Assembly (NCBI RefSeq): GCF_041906005.1
Contig: NZ_JAYRJY010000001.1
Location: forward strand, 2,852,001 to 2,916,000
Direction: 5' to 3'
DNA: 64,000 nucleotides
Source: Ferrovibrio sp041906005
GTDB taxonomy: Bacteria; Pseudomonadota; Alphaproteobacteria; Ferrovibrionales; Ferrovibrionaceae
Below the pieces are notes generated by a model. The model was not told the origin of the DNA, did no database searches, and saw only the letters and a program-made list of their open reading frames with translations. The translations under genes were made by a program, and so were the position numbers. Shown one piece after another: positions 38,817 through 45,766 of the stretch. Numbering within the stretch: the first letter of the stretch is position 1; every line of letters begins with the position of its first letter.

Positions 38817-39674
38817 TTAGCCGGCTTTCACCAGCGTTTGAATCCGCACGCCGCCGCCGGCTTCGCGCACCAGGCGGCTTTTCATGAAATCCAGCATGGG
38901 CCGCAGCGTCTGATCGATCTGCCAGGGCGGATTGATCAGCAACAGGCCGCTGCCATTCATCTGCCGCGCTTCTTTGGCGGCGCGGATGGTCAGTTCCACG
39001 GCGATGGTCTCGGCCTGAACCTGCTTCGCCAGGTCGACCTTCCAGGCATCCACCGTCTTCTGTTCCTTGATCGGATACCAGATGGCGAATTGCCCGACCG
39101 GCCAGCGCTGCAGTCCGGCCAGCACGGCTTTCGTCAGGACCGTGAATTCGTCCTTCGCCTCATAGGCCGGATCGATCAGCGCGAGACCCCGACGCGGCGA
39201 CGGCGGCAGCAGGGCTTTCAGGGCGGCAAAGCCGTCGCGATGATGCACGGCCACACGCGGATCGCGGCCGATATTCTTCTTGAGCGTTTCGGCATCCTGG
39301 GGATGCAGTTCGCACAGCGTCAGCCGGTCACCCTCGCGCAAACTCTGTTTCAGCAGCCAGGGCGAACCGGGATAGCGCTGTAAACCCGCGCCCCCCGGCG
39401 CCAGTTCGGGATTGAGCGCCTGCAGCGCGGCCAGATAACGCGGCAGCATGCGGCCGGCCGCCGGATCGGCCAGCACGGCGCCCACGCCCAGCCGATATTC
39501 GCCGCCGCGCTGGGCTTCGTCCGAAGCCAGGTCATAAATGCCGAGGCCGGCATGGGTATCCAGCAGGTGCACCGGATTGGGCTTGCGGTGCAGGGCATGC
39601 AGCAGTTCCAGCAGCACGACGTGCTTGAGCACGTCGCCGACATTGCCGGCATGGAAGGCGTGGCGATAATTCAA
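38817..39674 (-). CDS. rlmJ: 23S rRNA (adenine-2030-N6)-methyltransferase
   Basis: A 285-residue SAM-dependent methyltransferase that modifies A2030 of 23S rRNA. The start M-N-Y-R-H-A-F-H-A-G-N-V-G-D-V-L-K-H is diagnostic of RlmJ. The catalytic motif appears as L-I-D-P-A-Y-E at about residue 165 (usual form D-P-P-Y/F), and G-L-L-L-I-N-P-P-W follows late. The alanine in place of the second proline is a minor variation to note. It lies 10 bases after map on the same strand. Confidence 0.92.
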   Translation of the reverse strand: MNYRHAFHAGNVGDVLKHVVLLELLHALHRKPNPVHLLDTHAGLGIYDLASDEAQRGGEYRLGVGAVLADPAAGRMLPRYLAALQALNPELAPGGAGLQRYPGSPWLLKQSLREGDRLTLCELHPQDAETLKKNIGRDPRVAVHHRDGFAALKALLPPSPRRGLALIDPAYEAKDEFTVLTKAVLAGLQRWPVGQFAIWYPIKEQKTVDAWKVDLAKQVQAETIAVELTIRAAKEARQMNGSGLLLINPPWQIDQTLRPMLDFMKSRLVREAGGGVRIQTLVKAG

Positions 39675-39684
39675 GGCGGCAGGC

Positions 39685-40428
39685 TCAGAGGGTGACGACG
39701 ATTGGCCCGCGCTTGGTCACCACCAGCGTATGCTCGTACTGCGCCGTCATGATGCCGGGCTCGGTGATCAGGGTCCAGCCGTCGTCATGGTCATCGGCAT
39801 GCTCGGCACCGGTGGACAGGAACGGCTCGATGGTGAAGACCATGCCTTCCTGCATCACGCGCTTGTCGCGTGGATCATAGAAGCCGGGAATGAAACCCGG
39901 CTCCTCGTGCAGGGAATGGCCGACGCCATGGCTGCCCAGGTTGCGGATCACGGTATAGCCGTGATGGTTCGCCGTCTGCTCGATGGCGCGGCCGATGGCA
40001 TTCAGCTTCTGCCCGGTGCGCACCGCCTGCACGGCGCGGTTCAGCGCCTTGCGCGTGGTCTGGCACAGATGCTCCTGCTCGGGCCGCACCGGCGGCACGA
40101 TGAAGCTGGCGCCGGTATCGGCGAACACGCCCTCGCGCTCGGCGGAGACATCGATATTCACCATGTCGCCCGGTTGAATCTTCGTGTCGTCGGGAATGCC
40201 ATGGGCCACGGCATGGTTGATGCTGATGCAGGTGGCGCCGGGGAAATCGTACATCAGCTGCGGTGCAGAGCGGCAGCCTTCCAACTCCAATGCGGCGCGG
40301 CCGATCTCGTCCAGTTCCCGGGTGGTCATGCCCGGCTCCAGCTTGCTGCCCATCAGGCGGCAGACCGCGGCCACTACGCCGCCCACGCGGATCAGGCGCT
40401 CGAGCTGTTCCTGGCTGTCAATCGTCAT
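39685..40428 (-). CDS. map: Methionine aminopeptidase, type I
   Basis: A 247-residue metalloenzyme removing the N-terminal methionine of new proteins. The metal and catalytic residues are all visible: H in N-H-A-V-A-H-G-I-P, D in V-N-I-D-V-S-A, D in F-A-D-T-G-A-S-F, H in S-H-G-V-G-H-S-L-H-E-E-P, E in F-T-I-E-P-F, and a final E in T-L-I-T-E-P-G. An AAGGAG-type ribosome site precedes the ATG. Followed by rlmJ; divergent from the CDP-alcohol transferase gene. Confidence 0.96.
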   Translation of the reverse strand: MTIDSQEQLERLIRVGGVVAAVCRLMGSKLEPGMTTRELDEIGRAALELEGCRSAPQLMYDFPGATCISINHAVAHGIPDDTKIQPGDMVNIDVSAEREGVFADTGASFIVPPVRPEQEHLCQTTRKALNRAVQAVRTGQKLNAIGRAIEQTANHHGYTVIRNLGSHGVGHSLHEEPGFIPGFYDPRDKRVMQEGMVFTIEPFLSTGAEHADDHDDGWTLITEPGIMTAQYEHTLVVTKRGPIVVTL

Positions 40429-40467
40429 GGTCGACTCCTTGTATCGCGCCGGACTATATCATGGGCC

Positions 40468-41064
40468 ATGCTCGATCCCTACCTCCGGCCGCTGATCGAT
40501 CCGCCGCTGCAAAGGCTGGCGCGCCGTCTGCGCTGGCCCGCCGATGCCGTCACGCTGGGCGGCTGCGTTCTCGGCCTGGCCGCAGCATGGGCGCTGGCGC
40601 TTGGCCATGATCATGTGGCGCTTGTGCTGTTCCTGTTCAACCGGCTGGCCGATGGTCTGGATGGCGCGCTGGCACGGATCAGCGGCCCGACGGATCGCGG
40701 CGGCTTGCTGGATATCGTGCTGGATTTTTCCGTCTATGCCCTGTTGGCCTTCGCCTTCGCCTGGCGTGATCCGTCTGCCGCCGCGCTGCCCGCCGCCTTC
40801 CTGCTGGCCGCGTTCATGACCACGGCCTCCAGCTTCCTCGCCTATGCCGTCATCGCGGCCAAGCGCGGACAGGCCACGGAGAAGCGCGGTCGCAAAAGCT
40901 TCTATCACCTCGGCGGGCTCACCGAGGGCACCGAAACCATCCTGTTCTTTGTGCTTTGCCTGGTGCTGCCAGGCTGGTTCCCGGTTCTGGCCTGGATATT
41001 CGGCGCATTGTGCTGGCTGACGGCGGCGGGCCGCGTGCTCAGCGGCTGGCGCGATTTCGCTTAG
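40468..41064 (+). CDS. CDP-alcohol phosphatidyltransferase family protein
   Basis: A 198-residue inner-membrane enzyme with about five hydrophobic helices. It transfers a CDP-linked lipid head or alcohol. The family motif is D-G-L-D-G-A-L-A-R (about residue 63) followed by G-L-L-D-I-V-L-D, so all aspartates are present, but the segment between A-R and the glycine is seven residues rather than the usual eight unless the preceding glycine is counted. Alcohol acceptor unknown; phosphatidylglycerol- or inositol-phosphate-type products are possible. Start at 40468, since an earlier ATG at 40461 is out of frame. Confidence 0.85.
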   Translation: MLDPYLRPLIDPPLQRLARRLRWPADAVTLGGCVLGLAAAWALALGHDHVALVLFLFNRLADGLDGALARISGPTDRGGLLDIVLDFSVYALLAFAFAWRDPSAAALPAAFLLAAFMTTASSFLAYAVIAAKRGQATEKRGRKSFYHLGGLTEGTETILFFVLCLVLPGWFPVLAWIFGALCWLTAAGRVLSGWRDFA

Positions 41065-41073
41065 GCTCGCCCG

Positions 41074-41691
41074 CTACGCCCGAGGGGCCTTCAGCGCCGT
41101 CTCGATGGCGGTTACCACCTCGGGCGCCGTCGGGCGCACGCGGGTCGGGAAGATGGCGACGATTCTGCCGTCCGGCCCGATCAGCACCTTGTGGAAATTC
41201 CATTGCGGCAGCGCGTCCTCGCCCTTCTGCGCGGCGATCCAGCGATACAGCGGATGGGCATCCGCGCCGGTCACCTTGGCCTTGTCGGCCAGCGGGAAAT
41301 CGACCTCGAAATTCACCTCGCAGAATTCCTTGATTTCCTTGGCCGAGCCGCGTTCCTGGTTGAAGTCGTTGGACGGCACGCCCAGCACCACCAGCCCGCG
41401 CTCCCGATAGCCGGCCCACAGCTTTTGCAGGTCGGCATATTGCGGGGTGTAGCCGCATTGCGAGGCGGTGTTCACCACCAGCACCGCCTTGCCCTTGAAC
41501 TGGCTCATCGGCAATGGCTGGCCGTCGATGGCGGTGAAGCTGAAATCATGGGCGGTCATGGCGGTTTTTCCAGTCTGTCCGAAGGCGAGGCGGGGCAGCA
41601 GGGCCGACACGGCGCCGCCGGCCAGCAGGGCCAGCAGGCTGCGGCGAGCCACAGGGCCTTGATCGGGCAGGGCTTTTATACGGGCAGCCAT
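41074..41691 (-). CDS. Glutathione peroxidase family protein, exported
   Basis: A 205-residue thiol peroxidase. The peroxidatic residue is C79 in N-T-A-S-Q-C-G-Y-T (cysteine, not selenocysteine). Q and W of the catalytic tetrad lie in later segments, with W in P-Q-W-N-F-H-K-V-L. Residues 14-38 form a signal peptide with twin arginines (A-R-R-S-L-L-A-L-L-A-G-G-A), so Tat export to the periplasm is likely. An internal M (T-A-M-T-A-H-D-F) could give a cytoplasmic form. Thioredoxin is the usual reductant of bacterial homologues. Monocistronic, convergent with the CDP transferase gene. Confidence 0.9.
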   Translation of the reverse strand: MAARIKALPDQGPVARRSLLALLAGGAVSALLPRLAFGQTGKTAMTAHDFSFTAIDGQPLPMSQFKGKAVLVVNTASQCGYTPQYADLQKLWAGYRERGLVVLGVPSNDFNQERGSAKEIKEFCEVNFEVDFPLADKAKVTGADAHPLYRWIAAQKGEDALPQWNFHKVLIGPDGRIVAIFPTRVRPTAPEVVTAIETALKAPRA

Positions 41692-41788
41692 GGATTCACC
41701 CTCCGTTAAGGTGGCGTTTGCTTAACTATAGCGTTGCCATGCGTCCCGACCAGAGCCTTGTGCTGCGGGATTGCCGACGGAGGCTGCC

Positions 41789-42871
41789 ATGCCCACCCTG
41801 CCCGGATTGCTCACCTTCGCCGCCCTGTCGCTGGTTGCGCTGGTCGCCGGCGTCAGCCTGACCCGCCTTGTGCCCGCCCTGGCCGGCCAGAATGCCGGCC
41901 TCGTCGCCCTGGTGCTGCTCATGCTGTTCTGGGCCCTGCGCGAACGCTGGATGCGTCGCCGCCTGCAGGCGCGGCTGATCGCCGAGATCGATGGCCTGAC
42001 CGATGAACTGACCCGCATGCGCGGCGAGATTCCGCCGCCGGCCTTTACCGCGATGGCGGTGCCCGAAGCAGCCAACGAAGTCCGGCAGGAGCCGCGCCTG
42101 ATCCTGCGCGACACGCCCGAGCCGGCCGATGACGGCAGCCTGCTGGATGCCGTGCGCGACGCGCTGAACAACAACCGCGTCGAACTGCATATCCAGCCCA
42201 TCGTCAGCCTGCCGCAGCGCCGCATCCGCTTCTTCGAATTGCTGGCCCGTCCGCGCGACGCCGAAGGCCAGACCTACCGCGCCGCCGAATGCCTCGATGC
42301 GCTGGACTCGGCCGGTCTGCGCGCCGAATTCGACGCGCTGATGCTGCTGCGCAGCGTGCAACTGGTGCGCAAGCTGGAGCAGCGCGCCAAGGATGTCGGC
42401 TTTTTCCTCAATCTCTCGCCGGCCATGCTGGCGCAGATCGAGACCTTCAATCCGCTCTACGATTTCCTGCAGCGTGAACGCGAGCATGCCGCCAATATCG
42501 TGCTGGAATTCAGCCATGCCGGCATCGCCAGGCTGGATCGCGCGGGCATGTACCGCCTCAGCCGGCTGGCCGCGCTGGGCTTCGCCATTTCGGTGGATGG
42601 CATCGACCGTTTCGACGTCGATTTCGCCCTGCTGGCCAAGAATGGCGTGCGCTTCGTGAAATTCGATGCCGCCGTCTTCTCCGATGCCGCCGCGATTGCC
42701 AAATCGCCCGTCGATCTGGCCGATCTGCCTGAGATCTGCAAACGGCACAATCTGGTGCCGGTGCTGGGCAAGGTCGAAAGCGAGCAGGAACTGCTCAAGC
42801 TGTCCGATCTCGACTTCCCGCTCGGCCAGGGCATGCTGTTCGGCGTGCCCAAGCTTGCCAAGGCGGCTTAA
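41789..42871 (+). CDS. Membrane-anchored EAL domain protein with degenerate motif
   Basis: A 360-residue protein with two N-terminal membrane helices (residues about 5-25 and 30-48) and a cytoplasmic EAL domain from about residue 120. The lead motif is F-E-L-L-A-R (for E-A/V-L-x-R), N-L-S-P-A-M keeps the asparagine, K-F-D-A-A-V-F keeps lysine and aspartate, and L-G-K-V-E-S keeps the late glutamate. But the loop-6 motif D-D-F-G is replaced by V-D-G-I, so one metal ligand is lost. It is therefore either a weak c-di-GMP phosphodiesterase or a non-catalytic c-di-GMP-binding protein. GGAGG precedes the ATG at 41789. It overlaps the convergent HAD gene by 4 bases. Confidence 0.88.
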   Translation: MPTLPGLLTFAALSLVALVAGVSLTRLVPALAGQNAGLVALVLLMLFWALRERWMRRRLQARLIAEIDGLTDELTRMRGEIPPPAFTAMAVPEAANEVRQEPRLILRDTPEPADDGSLLDAVRDALNNNRVELHIQPIVSLPQRRIRFFELLARPRDAEGQTYRAAECLDALDSAGLRAEFDALMLLRSVQLVRKLEQRAKDVGFFLNLSPAMLAQIETFNPLYDFLQREREHAANIVLEFSHAGIARLDRAGMYRLSRLAALGFAISVDGIDRFDVDFALLAKNGVRFVKFDAAVFSDAAAIAKSPVDLADLPEICKRHNLVPVLGKVESEQELLKLSDLDFPLGQGMLFGVPKLAKAA

Positions 42872-43674
42872 GCGCGCACGGCGATCAGCGCATCCGCCAG
42901 TTCGACGAAACCGCGTCCGCCCTCGCTTGGCGTAACATACGCCGGCGGCGAGGCGATACGGTCGAGGAAGGGCGTCACATTGGCGACGCCGACACTGTGC
43001 GGGAAATAGCCGAACATCGGCGCATCGTTCGGGCTGTCACCGGCAAATACCACACTGTCGCGGATCGTCTCTAAATCCTCGCCGAAGATGTCGCGGAAGA
43101 ACACCCGCGTCATGCTCAGCTTGTCCCATTCGCCGAACCAGCCATTCACATGAATCGAGCTGACCTTCGCCGTCGCGCCGGCTTGCTCGAACAATGCGAC
43201 GATTTTGTCCACGGCTTCGCGTGGCAGGGGCGGCACATCCTCGCAGAAGTCCACGGCCAGGTCGCATTCGCGGTATTGCTGGTCGGAGGCCAGCGCGCAG
43301 CCTGGCACTTCGCGCAGGATCGTCTCGGAAAGCGCGGCCAGCTTCGTCCGCGCCGCTTGGCGTTCGGCATCGCTCTGGAAGAAGCGCCGGCGCATCACTT
43401 TCGCATCGCGGTCGTAACGCATATAAAGCGCACCGTTCTCGCCCACGATGCCGTCCACCGGCCAGAAGCGCGCGATCAGGTCGCACCAGCCTGCGGGGCG
43501 CCCGGTGATCGGAATCACCTGAAAGCCGGCCACCTGCAGGCGCTCCAGCGCGGCATAGGCGTCTGCCGTCAGCCGGCCATGGCTGGTCAGGGTGTCGTCA
43601 ATATCGGTCAGCACGTAGCGGATGGCGCGGCGTTGACCTTCGGTAAAGGCGGATAAAGGCTGGATGGCGGGCAT
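42868..43674 (-). CDS. HAD-IIB family hydrolase
   Basis: A 268-residue phosphatase of the Cof/mannosyl-3-phosphoglycerate phosphatase group. Motif I is L-T-D-I-D-D-T-L-T, with nucleophile aspartate at about residue 23. I-T-G-R-P-A-G-W is motif II, and F-A-G-D-S-P-N-D-A-P-M-F is motif IV. The alpha/beta cap lies between residues 90 and 190. W-C-D and I-V-G-E-N-G-A resemble sucrose- or trehalose-phosphate phosphatase relatives, so a sugar phosphate substrate is likely but not certain. The start at 43674 is chosen because the preceding 34 codons resemble no family member. Confidence 0.87.
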   Translation of the reverse strand: MPAIQPLSAFTEGQRRAIRYVLTDIDDTLTSHGRLTADAYAALERLQVAGFQVIPITGRPAGWCDLIARFWPVDGIVGENGALYMRYDRDAKVMRRRFFQSDAERQAARTKLAALSETILREVPGCALASDQQYRECDLAVDFCEDVPPLPREAVDKIVALFEQAGATAKVSSIHVNGWFGEWDKLSMTRVFFRDIFGEDLETIRDSVVFAGDSPNDAPMFGYFPHSVGVANVTPFLDRIASPPAYVTPSEGGRGFVELADALIAVRA

Positions 43675-43790
43675 AACGTCCGGACGGAAGTCGAAAGGGC
43701 GGGGTGTTGCCCGGCAATGGCTGGGCCGCGTATAGTCGCCGCGCCCGCAAACCCCGTCAACCGCTCGCCAAATCAAGGGACCCGATCAGC

Positions 43791-44228
43791 ATGACCTATC
43801 AGGCTTTGCACGGCTATTACCTGGAAGACCTGTCGGTCGGCATGTCGGAAACCTACACCAAGACGGTGAGCGAGGCCGATATCGTGGCCTTCGCCGATCT
43901 CTCGGGTGATACCAATCCGGTGCATCTGAACGAGGAATTCGCCGCCGCCACGCCGTTCAAGGGCCGCATCGCCCATGGCATGCTGGGCGCGGCTTTGCTC
44001 AGCACCGTGTTTGGCACCAAGCTGCCCGGCCCGGGCTGCATCTATATCTCGCAGGATCTGCGCTTCAAGGCGCCGGTGCGCATCGGCGATACCGTGGTGG
44101 CGAAAGTCACCATCACCGAGATCGTGCCGGAAAAGCGCCGGGTGAAATTCGCCTGCGAGTGCCGCGTCGGCGATATGGTCGTGATCGAGGGTGAGGCCGC
44201 CCTGATGGTCAGCCGTCGCCCGAAGTAA
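43791..44228 (+). CDS. MaoC-family (R)-specific enoyl-CoA hydratase
   Basis: A 145-residue hot-dog-fold hydratase that adds water to trans-2-enoyl-CoA to give (R)-3-hydroxyacyl-CoA. The catalytic D and H lie in F-A-D-L-S-G-D-T-N-P-V-H-L-N-E, about residues 40-48. I-A-H-G-M-L and L-P-G-P-G are also typical of PhaJ-type members. Such enzymes feed polyhydroxyalkanoate synthesis or crotonyl-CoA metabolism, which would connect with the Ccr route encoded at 6-10 kb, but no pha genes are in the window. It starts 17 bases before ribF. Confidence 0.9.
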   Translation: MTYQALHGYYLEDLSVGMSETYTKTVSEADIVAFADLSGDTNPVHLNEEFAAATPFKGRIAHGMLGAALLSTVFGTKLPGPGCIYISQDLRFKAPVRIGDTVVAKVTITEIVPEKRRVKFACECRVGDMVVIEGEAALMVSRRPK

Positions 44229-44244
44229 TCCGGATACGCCAATC

Positions 44245-45171
44245 ATGCGGCTGCTGCGGTCCAGCGCCAGTTTCCCGCCCGCCCTTCGCGGCGCCGTTGC
44301 CGCCATCGGCAATTTCGACGGCGTGCATCTGGGCCATCGCGCCCTGATCGCGGCGGCACGCGCGCAGGCGGAAAAAAACGGCGGCAAGCCCGTGGCAGTG
44401 ATGACCTTCGAGCCGCATCCGCGCCGCTTCTTCGTGCCATCATCGCCGCCCTTCCGGCTGGATGCGCTGGAAACCAAGGCGCGCATCCTGGAGGGACTGG
44501 GCGTCAATGCCACACTGGCCCTGCCATTCGATGCGCAGCTCGCTTCCCAGTCGCCGCAGGATTTCGTCGATCACATCCTGGCCCGCGATATAGGTGTAAG
44601 CCATGTGGTGGTGGGTTACGATTTCACTTTCGGCAAGGCGCGGTCGGGTAATACCGATCTGCTGCGCGAGCTGGGTGCGGGGCACGGCATCGGTGTTACC
44701 GTGGTGGCGGCGCAGGGTGACGCAGAGGCCTATTCCTCCTCGCGCGTGCGCAAACTGCTGGAAGCCGGCGACCTGGCCGAAGCCAACCGCCTGCTAGCAA
44801 GGCCCTGGGAGATTGTGGGCCTCGTCGAGCACGGCGATAAGCGCGGCCGCGAACTGGGTTATCCCACCGCCAATGTGGCGCTGACCGATTTCCAGGTGCC
44901 GAAATTCGGTATCTATGCCGTGCGCTGCGAGGTCGATGGCCGGCGGCATGACGGCGTCGCCAGCCTCGGCATCCGGCCCACCTTCGATCAGACCGACGTG
45001 AAGCTGGAAGTCTACCTGTTCGACTTCTCGGGCGATCTCTATGGCCGTTCCATGCGGGTCGAATTCCACGCCTTCCTGCGGCCGGAGCTGAAATACGAAG
45101 GCCCCGAGGCATTGAAACGCCAGATCGCCATGGATGTGACTGAGGCGAAGCGCGTTTTGGCGCAGGCCTGA
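44245..45171 (+). CDS. ribF: Bifunctional riboflavin kinase / FAD synthetase
   Basis: A 308-residue enzyme. The N-terminal nucleotidyltransferase domain has the motif I-G-N-F-D-G-V-H-L-G-H-R (about residue 20) and Y-D-F-T-F-G-K-A-R-S-G-N. The C-terminal flavokinase domain carries G-Y-P-T-A-N-V-A-L and the catalytic stretch R-P-T-F. It makes FMN and FAD from riboflavin in the cytoplasm. The position upstream of ileS and lspA is a common order in proteobacteria. A VOC gene is inserted between them here. Confidence 0.95.
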   Translation: MRLLRSSASFPPALRGAVAAIGNFDGVHLGHRALIAAARAQAEKNGGKPVAVMTFEPHPRRFFVPSSPPFRLDALETKARILEGLGVNATLALPFDAQLASQSPQDFVDHILARDIGVSHVVVGYDFTFGKARSGNTDLLRELGAGHGIGVTVVAAQGDAEAYSSSRVRKLLEAGDLAEANRLLARPWEIVGLVEHGDKRGRELGYPTANVALTDFQVPKFGIYAVRCEVDGRRHDGVASLGIRPTFDQTDVKLEVYLFDFSGDLYGRSMRVEFHAFLRPELKYEGPEALKRQIAMDVTEAKRVLAQA

Positions 45172-45179
45172 GCCACCCC

Positions 45180-45563
45180 ATGCTCGATCATGTTTCCATC
45201 ACTGTGCCCGACATAGCCGCCGTGCGCAGCTTTTACGATGCCGTGATGCAGGCGCTGGGTTATCCCTGCGTCTATGTCAAAGACGGTGCCGTGGGCTATG
45301 GCCTGCGTGCACGGCCGGATGCACCCGGGCGCAGCTATATCTCGATCCTGCAATCGCCTGCCATGCAGCCCGACCCGCGTCGGCACTGGTGCTTCAAGGC
45401 TGCCAGTCATGAGCAGGTGCGTGCCTTTTATGCCGCTGCCCTGCAGGCGGGCGGGCGCGACGATGGGCCGCCTGGCCCGCGGCCGCATTACCATGATCGT
45501 TATTACGCCGCCTTCGTGATCGATCCGGCCGGCAACCGCATCGAGGCGGCTTGCCACGTCTGA
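45180..45563 (+). CDS. VOC (glyoxalase/dioxygenase fold) protein, paralogue of 36944
   Basis: A 127-residue protein beginning M-L-D-H-V-S-I-T-V-P-D-I and ending Y-Y-A-A-F-V-I-D-P-A-G-N-R-I-E-A-A-C, closely matching the layout of the gene at 36944, including A-L-Q-A-G-G-R-D-D-G. H4 and the late E are candidate metal ligands. Its stop lies 203 bases before ileS and it begins 8 bases after ribF, so it is likely cotranscribed with ribF. The function is unknown. The 45564-45766 gap holds no gene and presumably carries the ileS promoter. Confidence 0.83.
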   Translation: MLDHVSITVPDIAAVRSFYDAVMQALGYPCVYVKDGAVGYGLRARPDAPGRSYISILQSPAMQPDPRRHWCFKAASHEQVRAFYAAALQAGGRDDGPPGPRPHYHDRYYAAFVIDPAGNRIEAACHV

Positions 45564-45766
45564 TGGCGCGGCCCGCCTCGACAGTTTTTGGCCCAGATGC
45601 TAAATCATCACCATGCTTGGGCACTTCGCCATATTCCGGGGCACCCCGACGGCCCGAATTAGCGGCCCGGTCCTTTTCTAAGGCCCGGGATTTCCTCGAC
45701 TTTTCCTGACATGTCGCGCCGCCCGCCCTGCCAGAGCAGGTCCGGCCGCATTCCCCGAGTAGACCG

